Origin: Acidobacteria bacterium 13_2_20CM_57_17
Lineage (GTDB): Bacteria; Acidobacteriota; Terriglobia; Acidiferrales; UBA7541
NCBI GenBank assembly: GCA_001914785.1
Contig: MNDE01000146.1
Span: 1-45,571 of the forward strand
Direction of reading: 5' to 3'
DNA: 45,571 bases
How positions within the stretch are numbered: position 1 is the first letter of the stretch; each line of letters begins with the position of its first letter. A program made the position numbers and the translations under genes. A model generated the notes under the pieces. The model was not told the DNA's origin, did no database searches, and saw nothing but the letters and a program-made list of their open reading frames with translations. Below, piece after piece: positions 26,348-34,215 of the stretch.

Positions 26348-27007
26348 TTATTGGGGATCTTGCTGCTGCGTAGCTACCTGCTGCGATGATTGCCCTTGTC
26401 CGCGCTGCCAGCGGCCCTGGCCCTGACCGTTCCCGAGCCCCGCCGTCTGCCCAATTTCCGGATTTTGCTGTTTTAATTCAGCCAGCGCATCCTTGGAGGC
26501 CTTTGTGCTCGCTGCACGGATCGCTACCTGACTTTCGCGGCCGATCTTGGGCATCTCCGCGGCGACTTTCTGTCCCAGCGGCGAACCGTAAAACTGCAAT
26601 AGCCCTTTGATTTCGTCGTCCGTGAAATGCTTGTCATAAAGCGCCACGAGTTGATTCATTACCTGGTCCACGTCGAATTTCTTTTGGTAGCTAGCAGCGA
26701 AAGCATTTACAAATGCTTGCCCCTTGTCGTTGTTAGGCACGGTGGCAAGAAGCTTTTCCCGAGATTGTTCGATGGCAGTGTTCGCGCCGTCCTGCACGAT
26801 GTCTTTCGCGCCGACAAGCTCCATCAACGAACGAATATCCGCTTCTTTCACCGGGTCAATGGAGGGATTTGCCTGGGCCGAGGCCGCGTTGCCTTGCGCT
26901 GAGTTCGCGCCTGGCCTCGAGGCCTGCACAGAATTCTGAGACGCACCCTGAATCACCAGGAAAAATGTGCCGATGTAAATAAGGACCAATGCCAGGACCG
27001 CTTTCAT
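26348..27007 (-). CDS. DUF2059 domain exported protein
   Basis: The product starts with a signal or anchor segment (VLALVLIYIGTFFLVIQG). A low-complexity Ala/Asn/Gln linker follows, then a helical domain of about 110 residues with the DUF2059 signature: LMELVGAKDIVQ, VMNQLVALYDKHFTDDEIKGLLQFYGSPLGQKV. The C-terminus is a Gly/Gln-rich disordered tail. DUF2059 proteins are common periplasmic or secreted proteins of unknown function. Start at ATG 27007, preceded by GGAGGAAGTC; the frame stays open to 27043. Convergent with tamB and terminated by the stem inside it. Length 219 residues. Confidence 0.87.
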   Translation of the reverse strand: MKAVLALVLIYIGTFFLVIQGASQNSVQASRPGANSAQGNAASAQANPSIDPVKEADIRSLMELVGAKDIVQDGANTAIEQSREKLLATVPNNDKGQAFVNAFAASYQKKFDVDQVMNQLVALYDKHFTDDEIKGLLQFYGSPLGQKVAAEMPKIGRESQVAIRAASTKASKDALAELKQQNPEIGQTAGLGNGQGQGRWQRGQGQSSQQVATQQQDPQ

Positions 27008-27159
27008 GACTTCCTCCGGGGCTCCGCTGGGGGTTCGCGCCACGCCAACGATTTTAGAAAGCGGCCTGGAGCGGCGCGACTAGATCGCGGGACAGTTGTG
27101 CCGCGCCGTTTACTGGCCCGACGTTCAGGTCCGAGTACAGGTAGTGAATTTCTGTTACG

Positions 27160-28650
27160 ATGCCCGCCATGCAAAAAATGGAAACGCAAACGGGCGCAGT
27201 CCTGGCGGCGCCTGATTCCGCTGGGATTGTTGAACGTGAAGCGGGACTTCACCAGGACCTCTCGCCTCGGCAGGTCGCCATGATCGGGCTGGGCAGCGCC
27301 ATCGGAACGGGACTGTTTCTTGGGAGCGCCATATCCGTGAAGCTGGCTGGCCCGGCGGTGATACTGAGCTTTGTCGGTGGAGCGTGCATCGCGTTAACGA
27401 TGATGTGGGCGCTGGCGGAGATGACGGCGGCGCATCCGGCGGCAGGATCGTTCGGACTCTACGCGGAGATGTACCTGCATCCGTGGGCGGGATTTGCGGT
27501 CCGTCTCACCTACTGGTTCTGCATGATGGTGGTGGTCGGCAGCGAAGTGGTGGCCGCGTCGATTTATTGCAAACTGTGGTTTCCGGGAACTCCGTCGTGG
27601 GTTTGGATCGGATTGTTCTCGCTTGTGATTCTCTACGTCAATTCCGCGAGCATTGGAAATCTTGGAACATTCGAATACTGGCTCTCGATGATCAAGGTAG
27701 TGACCATCGTTGCGTTTCTGATTCTGGGGAGTGCGTTGCTGTTCGGCGTGGGATTTCCGAAGGTTGGCCTGGCAAATTACACGGCTCACGGCGGTTTTTT
27801 TCCGAATGGGTGGAAGGGTGTAGGACTTGGCGTCATTCTGGGGCTTTTCAGTTTTTTCGGAATCGAAGTTGTCGGAAGCGCGGCCGGGGAAGCGGCTGAT
27901 CCAAAAGTGGCGGTACCGAAGGCGCTGCGCCGGACGCTGATCGTGCTGGTGTTGTTTTATGTTGTTGGGCTAGCACTGGTAGTTGGCATTGTCCCTTGGA
28001 CGCAGATCGAACTCGTCAAAAGTCCTTTCGTCCATGTTTTTCAGAGTGTGGGTATTCCTGCTGCGAGCCACATCATGAATTTCGTGGTGCTGACGGCGGC
28101 GCTTTCCAGCGCCGTTGCCAATCTGTATTTCGCGGGGCGGCTGGCTTTTTCGCTCGCGCGTGGCGGCTATCTTCCCGCGGCGCTTGGGCGATTGAGCAGG
28201 AAGAACATGCCGGTAGTTGCGGTGCTGGCCTCTGCGGGGGGAATGGCGTCGGCACTCGTTTTGTCAGAGTACTTTAAGGATTCACTTTTCGTTTTCATGA
28301 TCGGCCTCAGCTCGTTTGGGGCACTGTTCGCCTGGCTGATGACGTTGTTGACGCATCTGGCGTTCCGGCGCTTTCACAAAAGGCAAGCAATACCTTATCT
28401 TCGGTTAGGGCCGCCTGGACCGTGGGCGTCGCTTATCGGGCTGGGTGGGGTCGTCGCAGTCTTGATTTCAACCTGGTGGGTTCCCGGATTCCGCATCACT
28501 TTGCAAGCCGGTGCGCCCTGGCTGGCGCTTATTACACTGTGGTATTGGATGTGGTCACGCGCGAATCGGAGTAAGGCGGCTTCGAGCGGTTCCGAAGAAG
28601 TTGCTACAATCGCTCCCATTCCTCCAAGGAAATATCGCGGCCCAGGATAA
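27160..28650 (+). CDS. APC-superfamily amino-acid permease
   Basis: A cytoplasmic-membrane amino-acid transporter of the AAT/GabP-AnsP type. The first helix holds GLGSAIGTGLFLGSA, the substrate-binding glycine motif of the APC fold. About twelve hydrophobic helices follow. Further family segments are EMTAAHPAAGSFGLYAEMY and the EAADPKVAVPKALRR loop. Length is 496 residues. Three ATGs occur close together (27160, 27169, 27178) with no strong Shine-Dalgarno, so the exact start is uncertain. Substrate cannot be assigned; proton-coupled uptake of an amino acid is the usual role. Its last 47 bases overlap the 3' end of the convergent hicA-like gene. Confidence 0.92.
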   Translation: MPAMQKMETQTGAVLAAPDSAGIVEREAGLHQDLSPRQVAMIGLGSAIGTGLFLGSAISVKLAGPAVILSFVGGACIALTMMWALAEMTAAHPAAGSFGLYAEMYLHPWAGFAVRLTYWFCMMVVVGSEVVAASIYCKLWFPGTPSWVWIGLFSLVILYVNSASIGNLGTFEYWLSMIKVVTIVAFLILGSALLFGVGFPKVGLANYTAHGGFFPNGWKGVGLGVILGLFSFFGIEVVGSAAGEAADPKVAVPKALRRTLIVLVLFYVVGLALVVGIVPWTQIELVKSPFVHVFQSVGIPAASHIMNFVVLTAALSSAVANLYFAGRLAFSLARGGYLPAALGRLSRKNMPVVAVLASAGGMASALVLSEYFKDSLFVFMIGLSSFGALFAWLMTLLTHLAFRRFHKRQAIPYLRLGPPGPWASLIGLGGVVAVLISTWWVPGFRITLQAGAPWLALITLWYWMWSRANRSKAASSGSEEVATIAPIPPRKYRGPG

Positions 28651-28834
28651 AGCCGGCCTCGCGAAGCATCATTCGGAGTTGTGGGACGGAGTATTCTTCG
28701 TTGGAGGGAATTGTCAGGCGATTCTCATTTTGAATCAAAAATTGATGGCGGGCGCCCGAGAACGGACCATCGAAACCGAGAGCACGCAGACGGCGGATGA
28801 ATTCGCGACGCTTACAAGGAATCCACCGGCTCAC
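28604..28834 (-). CDS. HicA-type mRNA interferase toxin
   Basis: The 76-residue product fits the HicA/YcfA family, a double-stranded-RNA-binding-like fold that cuts mRNA and tmRNA. Visible marks are the N-terminal helix KRREFIRRLRALGF, the putative catalytic histidine in GARHQFL, and SVPQLRMMLREAGF. The family's usual 'GSHHxFRHP' is reduced to a single His (ARHQF). The GTG at 28834 lies 23 bases inside the upstream hicB-like gene, as in many toxin-antitoxin pairs. The 3' end overlaps the convergent permease by 47 bases, giving potential antisense transcription. Family assignment is good; activity is untested. Confidence 0.8.
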   Translation of the reverse strand: MSRWIPCKRREFIRRLRALGFDGPFSGARHQFLIQNENRLTIPSNEEYSVPQLRMMLREAGFILGRDISLEEWERL

Positions 28835-29084
28835 GCGCGGGTTCCTTATTCAAGTCAATATTCCCGATGACCGGCAGACGATGGCGGAGTTTGAGGCCGA
28901 CAAGAACCCAATCCTCAAGTGTGGACCGGAGTTCCTCTTCACATCCTTTGAGCGTCCGGGCAAAGGATAGTACCCCTGGGCACGAGGGAATACGGCCTGA
29001 GAAGGTATTGTCCTCAAGCTTATCGTACAGTGCCTGGCTCATCGCCAGCTCAACGTACTCACTCAGGACATATCGTTTGCTCAC
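28812..29084 (-). CDS. HicB-type antitoxin
   Basis: The 90-residue product resembles the HicB partial RNase-H-like fold: GRIPSCPGVLSFARTLKGCEEELRSTLEDWVLVGLK matches the usual 'xxxPelPGcxaxGdTxeEAlxnlxeale'. No C-terminal helix-turn-helix or ribbon-helix-helix is present, so autoregulation by DNA binding is uncertain. Start GTG 29084 is chosen for the AGAGG six bases upstream; a TTG lies at 29090. It is the first gene of the pair and overlaps hicA. A TATAAT sits just upstream (29102-29107), so the message would have a very short leader. Confidence 0.75.
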   Translation of the reverse strand: MSKRYVLSEYVELAMSQALYDKLEDNTFSGRIPSCPGVLSFARTLKGCEEELRSTLEDWVLVGLKLRHRLPVIGNIDLNKEPAREPVDSL

Positions 29085-29101
29085 AGACAACCTCTGGCTG
29101 C

Positions 29102-29107
29102 ATTATA
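29102..29107 (-). promoter_or_regulatory. -10 element of the hicBA-like pair
   Basis: A perfect TATAAT on the minus strand lies 17 bases upstream of the GTG at 29084. The matching -35 is poor, so an activator or context-dependent recognition may be needed. It lies in the divergent space shared with the kynureninase-like gene. Confidence 0.45.
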
Positions 29108-29158
29108 CAGGCTAAACCAGGTTTCGCAGCATCTGGGGCAACGCAAGTGGCGGCCGAT

Positions 29159-30343
29159 ATGGATCTACTCTCGAAGTGGCGCGGGGAATTTCCCATCCTG
29201 GACCGCACCACGTACATGATCAGCAATTCATTGGGCGCGATGCCCCGCGGCGTCTACGAGGGCTTGCGATCCTATGCGGATTCCTGGGGGGAACGCGGGG
29301 TGCGCGCCTGGGAAGAGGGCTGGTGGGACATGGCGGTGCGCATCGGCGATAAAATCGCACCGCTGATCGGAGCGGGCCCTGGCGAAATTTCGCTGCACCA
29401 GAATGTGACGCTTACCCAGGCGGTAATTTCGTCTTGCTTTGATTTCCGCGGGCCGCGCAACAAAATCGTGATGGTCGAGCTGGAGTTTCCTTCGATTCAA
29501 TATTTCTATCACGAGCAACGGCGGCTGGGCGCCCGCGTCGAGGTCATTCCGACTCCGGACCATATACGAATTGATTTGGATAAGCTGCTTGCGGCTATCG
29601 ACGAAACGACGCTTCTCGTCCCGATTTCGCAAGTTCTTTTCCGCAGCTCTTACATTGTGGACGCACGCGCGATTGTGGAACGCGCGCATCGCGTCGGCGC
29701 GCATGTGATTCTTGACGTTTTTCAGGCAGCAGGAACGATCCCTCTCAATGTGCGTGGTCTTGGTGTTGATTTTGCGGTCGGCGGCGTCCTGAAGTGGCTC
29801 TGCGGAGGACCCGGCGTCGCTTACCTTTACGTCCGCGAAGATTTGCGCTCCAAGCTCCGCCCCGCGCTCACGGGATGGATGGCGCATCGCAATCCTTTTG
29901 CGTTTGAAACCGGTGCGATCGATCCGCGCAACGATTCTTTCCGTTATTTGAATGGCACTCCGCATATTCCCGCGCTCTATGCGTGCCAACCTGGACTGGA
30001 GATTCTCAACAAGATTGGCATTGTGGCAATCCGCGAAAAATCGGTGCGCATGACCGCGGGGCTCATCGAAGGCGCCCGATCTCGCGGCTGGCGCGTGAAC
30101 ACCCCGGAGAATCCCGTGGAGCGCGCGGGGACAGTTTCGGTCGAGTGCCCGCATGCTAATGAGGTTTGCCGTGAACTCCTCGCGCGGGACATCCTCGTCG
30201 ACTACCGTCCCAAAGCCGGCGTGCGCGTTTCGCCGCATTTCTACAATCGCGAAGATGAATGTGATTTTACGCTCGCGCAAATGGAAGAGATCCTCAAAAC
30301 GGGCGCGTGGGAAAAACATGCTGCGGCGGTTACGCATGCTTGA
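29159..30343 (+). CDS. Kynureninase-like class V PLP enzyme
   Basis: A fold-type I PLP enzyme of 394 residues. YMISNSLGAMP at the N-terminus is the kynureninase 'GNSLG' element. The aspartate and Schiff-base lysine regions are VILDVFQAAGTIPLNV and GGVLKWLCGGPGVAYLYVR. The class covers kynureninase (kynurenine to anthranilate and alanine), cysteine desulfurases and aminotransferases; kynureninase-like is the best fit, but the substrate is not proven. No tryptophan-catabolic partner is nearby. Start at ATG 29159; the frame stays open to 29030. The next gene, pcm, overlaps its 3' end, so the two are probably cotranscribed and coupled. Confidence 0.82.
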   Translation: MDLLSKWRGEFPILDRTTYMISNSLGAMPRGVYEGLRSYADSWGERGVRAWEEGWWDMAVRIGDKIAPLIGAGPGEISLHQNVTLTQAVISSCFDFRGPRNKIVMVELEFPSIQYFYHEQRRLGARVEVIPTPDHIRIDLDKLLAAIDETTLLVPISQVLFRSSYIVDARAIVERAHRVGAHVILDVFQAAGTIPLNVRGLGVDFAVGGVLKWLCGGPGVAYLYVREDLRSKLRPALTGWMAHRNPFAFETGAIDPRNDSFRYLNGTPHIPALYACQPGLEILNKIGIVAIREKSVRMTAGLIEGARSRGWRVNTPENPVERAGTVSVECPHANEVCRELLARDILVDYRPKAGVRVSPHFYNREDECDFTLAQMEEILKTGAWEKHAAAVTHA

Positions 30344-30995
30344 AAAGAAAGAATACGCGGCACAGCGCGCGGAAATGATTGAAAAGCAGTTGCGGCGGCG
30401 CGGCGTCATTGATCCCGTCGTGCTCGCGGCGATGGCGACAGTGCCGCGGCACGAATTTGTTCCCGAGGAAGTGCGTTCGCACGCCTATGATGACCTTCCT
30501 TTGCCCATCGGCGGCGGACAAACCATTTCGCAACCTTACATCGTTGCGGCCATGACCGCTGCGCTGCATTTGCAGCCAGCGGACCGCGTTCTGGAAATCG
30601 GCACAGGCTGTGGTTATCAAGCCGCGCTGCTTTCGCGTTTGGCCAGGGAAGTTTTCTCCATCGAGCGGCGGCCAGAGCTTGCTTCGAGCGCTGCGGCCAA
30701 GCTGACTCAGCTTGGCTACTCCAATGCGCACGTGCATTGCGGGGACGGGACACTTGGACTGCCGGAATTCGCGCCCTTCGATGCCATCCTCGTTGCCGCT
30801 GCCGCTCCCGCAGTTCCGAAACCTCTGCTTGCCCAGCTCGCCGAGGGAGGCCGGCTGATTCTTCCCGTGGGAGGCGCGGAACATCAGGAGTTGCAGCTCA
30901 TCGAAAAGCGCGGTGATGCTTTCCCCACCAGGATGCTGGAGGGCTGCCGATTTGTGCCTCTTGTCGGCTACCACGGCTGGCAGGAATCTTCCTGA
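30318..30995 (+). CDS. pcm: Protein-L-isoaspartate O-methyltransferase
   Basis: Pcm repairs aged proteins by methylating isoaspartyl residues with SAM. The substrate-binding GGGQTISQPYIVAAMT and the SAM loop DRVLEIGTGCGYQAALL are canonical, followed by FDAILVAAAAPAVPKPLL and GGRLILPVG. Length is about 225 residues. The start is uncertain between ATG 30318, with GGGA upstream, and ATG 30336, which overlaps the preceding stop by eight bases. Sits between the kynureninase-like gene and a glycosyltransferase that starts three bases after its stop; the three form an operon whose joint role is not obvious. Confidence 0.95.
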   Translation: MLRRLRMLEKKEYAAQRAEMIEKQLRRRGVIDPVVLAAMATVPRHEFVPEEVRSHAYDDLPLPIGGGQTISQPYIVAAMTAALHLQPADRVLEIGTGCGYQAALLSRLAREVFSIERRPELASSAAAKLTQLGYSNAHVHCGDGTLGLPEFAPFDAILVAAAAPAVPKPLLAQLAEGGRLILPVGGAEHQELQLIEKRGDAFPTRMLEGCRFVPLVGYHGWQESS

Positions 30996-30997
30996 CG

Positions 30998-31738
30998 ATG
31001 AGCGCAGCAGGTCCCGACCTCTCCATCATCATTCCTTCTTACAACGAAGAATCGCGCCTTCCAGCCACGCTGGAGAGCATTGCCGAATACCTTGCGGACT
31101 CCGGGATCAAAGCGGAAGTTGTAGTCGTGGATGACGGCTCGAAAGATGGCACGGCCGCGGTGGCGGAATATTTTTGCATCAAGATTCCCACACTGCGCGT
31201 GATTTCGAACGGTGCTAATCGGGGCAAGGGCTACAGCGTCCGGCACGGCATGCAGGAAGCGCGAGGCCGCATCGCTCTTTTCACGGACGCGGATCTTTCC
31301 GCGCCGATCGAGGAAGCCGGGAAACTCATCGATGCACTGGAAACGTTTGACGTAGCTATCGGCTCCCGGGCCATGGACCGCAGTTTGATCAGCGTACATG
31401 AGTCTCCGTTCCGTGAATTCGCGGGAATCATTTTCAATAAGATTGTGCGAATCATCCTGTGGCTGCCGTTTGTCGATACCCAGTGCGGCTTCAAGGCCTT
31501 CCGCCGCGAACGCTGCGGTATCATCTTCGAACAGCAAAGGATCGAGCGATTCGGATTCGACCCGGAGTTACTGTACTTGGCGCGGCATCATGGGCTGCGA
31601 GCGGTGGAAATTCCCGTGCGCTGGGGACATTCTCCCGCGACGAAAGTAAGCATGCTGCGCGACAGCATCCAGATGTTCATTGACGTATTCACGATCCGGT
31701 GGAATTCCCTGAGAGGGAGATATCCGCGGAAAGCGTGA
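30998..31738 (+). CDS. Family 2 glycosyltransferase, dolichyl/polyprenyl-P-glucosyltransferase-like
   Basis: A GT-A glycosyltransferase of 246 residues. LSIIIPSYNEESRLPATL is the nucleotide-sugar site, VVVVDDGSKDGT the second acidic motif, and FTDADLSAPIEE the DXD metal site. The segments LWLPFVDTQCGFKAFRR and IPVRWGHSPATKVS are typical of the dolichyl-phosphate beta-glucosyltransferase/DPM1 branch, which charges polyprenyl phosphate with a sugar. No membrane helix is visible. The gene starts three bases after pcm. The acceptor could be the undecaprenyl-type lipid of the UppS paralogue 1.2 kb downstream, but that is only a neighbourhood inference. Confidence 0.9.
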   Translation: MSAAGPDLSIIIPSYNEESRLPATLESIAEYLADSGIKAEVVVVDDGSKDGTAAVAEYFCIKIPTLRVISNGANRGKGYSVRHGMQEARGRIALFTDADLSAPIEEAGKLIDALETFDVAIGSRAMDRSLISVHESPFREFAGIIFNKIVRIILWLPFVDTQCGFKAFRRERCGIIFEQQRIERFGFDPELLYLARHHGLRAVEIPVRWGHSPATKVSMLRDSIQMFIDVFTIRWNSLRGRYPRKA

Positions 31739-31751
31739 CCCACTTCAATAA

Positions 31752-31768
31752 ACTTTGTAATACAAAGT
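31752..31768. promoter_or_regulatory. Palindromic operator, copy 1
   Basis: ACTTTGTA-A-TACAAAGT is a perfect 8-bp inverted repeat with a one-base centre. It ends two bases before a consensus TTGACA. A related 17-mer lies at 32850-32866. Both flank the winged-helix regulator gene, the likely binding protein. Confidence 0.7.
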
Positions 31769-31770
31769 AC

Positions 31771-31800
31771 TTGACAGACCTTGCCCGCCTGCGGTAATCT
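31771..31800 (+). promoter_or_regulatory. Promoter of the membrane protein-regulator unit
   Basis: TTGACA (31771-31776) is followed after 18 bases by TAATCT (31795-31800), which keeps the key T, A and final T of the -10. Transcription would begin near 31807, at or next to the ATG at 31808, so the message may be leaderless; no Shine-Dalgarno is present. Confidence 0.6.
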
Positions 31801-31807
31801 ATCGGCT

Positions 31808-32422
31808 ATGGCGAACCTTGGTCCACTTCGCTCTCCGCAACGCGAGCCCATCCCCATTGACGCTCGCGCCGCCGATCACCTTCGCTACATCCGCGAAACG
31901 ATGGAGAGCGCCGCTGAATTTACGGCCGTGCCTGGCTGGGGCGGCGTGGCGATGGGCGTCACCGCACTGGTGGCCGCGTTCGCAGCTTCGCGTCAGACCA
32001 CACCTCGCGCTTGGCTGGCTGTTTGGTTAATCGAAGCCTTCGTTGCCGTGGCCATTGCCGCACCTGCGGCAGCCACCAAAGCGCACCGTGCCAACTCCGC
32101 GCTCTTCTCTGGGCCCGGCCGCAAGTTTCTCCTTAGCTTTTCACCGCCGATTGTCGTTGGCGGGCTTTTGACGTTCGCCCTATATCAAGCCGGCATACTT
32201 TCAGCCCTGCCGGGTATTTGGCTTTTGTTGTATGGGACGGCTATCGTCACCGGCGGAGCATTTTCCGTTCGCGTTGTGCCGGTGATGGGGCTGTGCCTGA
32301 TGTCACTCGGCGGTGCCGCGCTTTTCGCTCCCGCAAAGTTGGGAGATGCATTCATGGCCGCGGGCTTTGGGGTGGTGCAGATCGGCTTCGGCTGGTGGAT
32401 CGCAAGGCATTATGGAGGCTAG
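31808..32422 (+). CDS. Five- to six-TM membrane protein, partner of a regulator
   Basis: I do not recognise a named family. The 204-residue protein has a hydrophilic N-terminus ([23 protein letters not shown]) followed by about six hydrophobic segments, including [50 protein letters not shown] and [18 protein letters not shown]. The ATG at 31808 lies directly downstream of the promoter with no ribosome site, suggesting a leaderless start. Eleven bases separate it from the winged-helix regulator, so the two form an operon. A membrane sensor or transporter controlled by, or signalling to, the regulator is an inference. Confidence 0.78.
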   Translation: MANLGPLRSPQREPIPIDARAADHLRYIRETMESAAEFTAVPGWGGVAMGVTALVAAFAASRQTTPRAWLAVWLIEAFVAVAIAAPAAATKAHRANSALFSGPGRKFLLSFSPPIVVGGLLTFALYQAGILSALPGIWLLLYGTAIVTGGAFSVRVVPVMGLCLMSLGGAALFAPAKLGDAFMAAGFGVVQIGFGWWIARHYGG

Positions 32423-32433
32423 CAGGAAATCGC

Positions 32434-32826
32434 ATGGTTAAGTCGTCTGCAGCCCGTCAAGAACGTCCACAGCGATCTCGCGAACGTGATCCTTCGTTGG
32501 AGGCTGTCCGGAATCCAGCGCAGGAAGCCGTGCCGGCAGATCTGGACCGGCTGATTCACGAACGGATACGGCTGGGGATCGTCAGCGCGCTGGCGGTGAA
32601 CCGCTCGCTGACCTTCAACGAACTGAAAGCGCTGTTGAAGACCACGGATGGCAACCTGAGCGTTCACGCCCGCAAGCTGGAAGAGGCGGATTACATCGTG
32701 TGCACGAAATCATTCGACGGGCGCTTGCCAAAAACGGAATACCGCTTGACGGCAGCGGGGCGGCGGGCGCTGGAGCGTTACCTGAATCATATGGAAGCGC
32801 TTATTCGCGCGACGCGCGAAGGCTAA
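32434..32826 (+). CDS. Winged-helix transcriptional regulator (PF13601-like)
   Basis: After a disordered charged N-terminus of about 35 residues, a single winged-helix domain spans about 38-125. It contains LDRLIHERIRLGIVSALAVN, SLTFNELKALLKTTDGNLSVHARKLEEADYI and the wing KSFDGRLPKTEYRLTAAGRRAL. This is the small single-domain MarR/ArsR-like family often annotated 'winged helix DNA-binding domain'. There is no ligand domain. ATG 32434 has AGGA upstream. Palindromes before its own operon (31752) and before the next gene (32850) are plausible binding sites, implying autoregulation and control of the UppS paralogue. Confidence 0.9.
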   Translation: MVKSSAARQERPQRSRERDPSLEAVRNPAQEAVPADLDRLIHERIRLGIVSALAVNRSLTFNELKALLKTTDGNLSVHARKLEEADYIVCTKSFDGRLPKTEYRLTAAGRRALERYLNHMEALIRATREG

Positions 32827-32849
32827 ACGGCAAAATTTTTTGGCTGTAT

Positions 32850-32866
32850 ACTTTGCAGTGCAGAGT
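32850..32866. promoter_or_regulatory. Palindromic operator, copy 2
   Basis: ACTTTGCAGTGCAGAGT matches copy 1 (ACTTTGTAATACAAAGT) at 13 of 17 positions and remains a dyad with a single mismatch. It overlaps a possible -10 hexamer, TATACT (32847-32852), upstream of the UppS paralogue at 32903, a position suited to repression. Confidence 0.62.
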
Positions 32867-32902
32867 AGTTTGCATCGCTTGTCCCCGCGGCGGAGAAAGA
32901 AC

Positions 32903-33661
32903 ATGCTCATGCCTCATCAGACCGTTCGGCAAATTCCCATTGCGCAACCAACCGTTGACTACACTCCGCGGCTCCACGTCGCCATCATCTCGGACGGCAA
33001 TGGCCGCTGGGCCACTTCAAAGGGGCTGCCCCGCTCCGCCGGTCATCGCGCCGGCGCTGAAACAGTCCGCCGGGTCGTTACAGCCGCTCCCCGCATGGGC
33101 ATTCACACGCTGACGCTTTTCGCGCTCTCCTCCGCGAATTGGAAGCGGCCCGATGTGGAGGTCCAGGGGATTCTGCGGTTGCTTCACGAATACCTTCTTA
33201 CCGAAACTACGCATTGCATTGACGAAGGCGTGCGGCTGAGCATCATCGGCCGCCGGGATCGCTTGCCGGCCACGCTTCGCCAGGCCGTTGCGGATTCGGA
33301 AGCCGCCACAGCAAGAGGCACGCGGTTACACCTCCGGCTTGCGGTGGACTATTCCGCCCGCGAAGCCATCTACCACGCCGCCTGCCGCTTTTATAAAGTC
33401 ACCGAGCTTTCTCCTGAATCTTTCAGCACCGTTCTGGCAGAGGTTCTCCGCGGAGGCTCGACGGAAGTCGATTTGCTGATTCGTACCGGCGGCGAACAGC
33501 GGCTTTCCGATTTTCTGCTGTGGGAATGCGCGTTCGCGGAATTCGTATTTCTTCAAAAACGCTGGCCGGACTTTACCGCCGAAGATCTGGAAGCAGCGGT
33601 GATGGAATTCAACAGGCGCGAACGCACACGCGGAGCCTTGCCGGACGCCATCGCCGGTTAA
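32903..33661 (+). CDS. Non-canonical cis-prenyltransferase (UppS paralogue)
   Basis: A short-to-medium-chain cis-prenyl diphosphate synthase by fold. HVAIISDGNGRWA keeps the catalytic aspartate, and LLIRTGGEQRLSDFLLWE keeps the two phosphate-binding arginines. It departs from housekeeping UppS: the usual IIMDGN is IISDGN, and SSENW is SSANW, losing a conserved glutamate. The 252-residue length is normal. Start ATG 32903 has GGAG seven bases upstream; the frame stays open to 32840, and another ATG lies at 32909. The product could be a shorter or differently configured polyprenyl diphosphate rather than C55. Preceded by operator copy 2 and followed after 12 bases by a three-TM protein. Confidence 0.88.
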   Translation: MLMPHQTVRQIPIAQPTVDYTPRLHVAIISDGNGRWATSKGLPRSAGHRAGAETVRRVVTAAPRMGIHTLTLFALSSANWKRPDVEVQGILRLLHEYLLTETTHCIDEGVRLSIIGRRDRLPATLRQAVADSEAATARGTRLHLRLAVDYSAREAIYHAACRFYKVTELSPESFSTVLAEVLRGGSTEVDLLIRTGGEQRLSDFLLWECAFAEFVFLQKRWPDFTAEDLEAAVMEFNRRERTRGALPDAIAG

Positions 33662-33673
33662 GAAGGAGATGAC

Positions 33674-34087
33674 ATGGAGAACGTCTACAAGCAACAGCCA
33701 GGACTCTTGCAATTGCGAGCCATTGCCATCGGGGAGTGGCTGATGGTATTGCCAGCCACGGTGCTGCTCGCCGCAGCGGCATTACGCACGCTTCAGCCTC
33801 GTCAGTATGAGCCTGCTCGCACAAGCTGGATCATCTTCGAGTGGACGATGACGCACGTCTCGCGGCTCGGCGCCGTGATCCTATTCATCGGGATGCCAGG
33901 CGTTGTTGTCGCCGCAGGTTGCACCGCGCTCCTGCGAAACTGGCGTAAGGATCAGGCGTTGCGCAACGATGTGACAATGACAGTTGCGATCGTCCGACGC
34001 CATTTTGCATTGGGCTTATTGACCGCTGCTGTGGTGCTTGCAGGAACAATCCTTGCCGCAGTGGCAGTTCACATGATTACAGACTGA
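33674..34087 (+). CDS. Three-TM membrane protein of unknown function
   Basis: I do not recognise this 137-residue protein. Hydrophobic helices lie at about residues 18-37, 64-85 and 112-133, with a short basic loop (RNWRKDQALRND) between the last two. Start ATG 33674 has AAGGAG at good spacing, 12 bases after the UppS paralogue, so the two are cotranscribed. A role tied to the prenyl product of its neighbour (membrane handling or modification) is only a context guess. Confidence 0.78.
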   Translation: MENVYKQQPGLLQLRAIAIGEWLMVLPATVLLAAAALRTLQPRQYEPARTSWIIFEWTMTHVSRLGAVILFIGMPGVVVAAGCTALLRNWRKDQALRNDVTMTVAIVRRHFALGLLTAAVVLAGTILAAVAVHMITD

Positions 34088-34167
34088 CCTGCCTCCCCAA
34101 CAAGACAGCTCCCTGGGGAAAGTCCAATCTGTGCGCCGCTCTGCTGAATTGAAGGAAAAACCCAGAA

Positions 34168-34193
34168 CCCCGGCTAGCTTCCGCTGGCCGGGG
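34168..34193. terminator. Strong GC-rich stem between convergent genes
   Basis: CCCCGGCTAGC (34168-34178) pairs with GCTGGCCGGGG (34183-34193) around TTCC, an 11-bp stem with one G-T pair. It lies 80 bases after the three-TM gene and 23 bases beyond the end of the convergent lipoprotein gene. On the minus strand a T-rich stretch (GGGTTTTTCC) follows a few bases later, so it is probably a bidirectional terminator. Confidence 0.6.
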
Positions 34194-34215
34194 CCCGGGG
34201 TTGGCGATTATCCGG

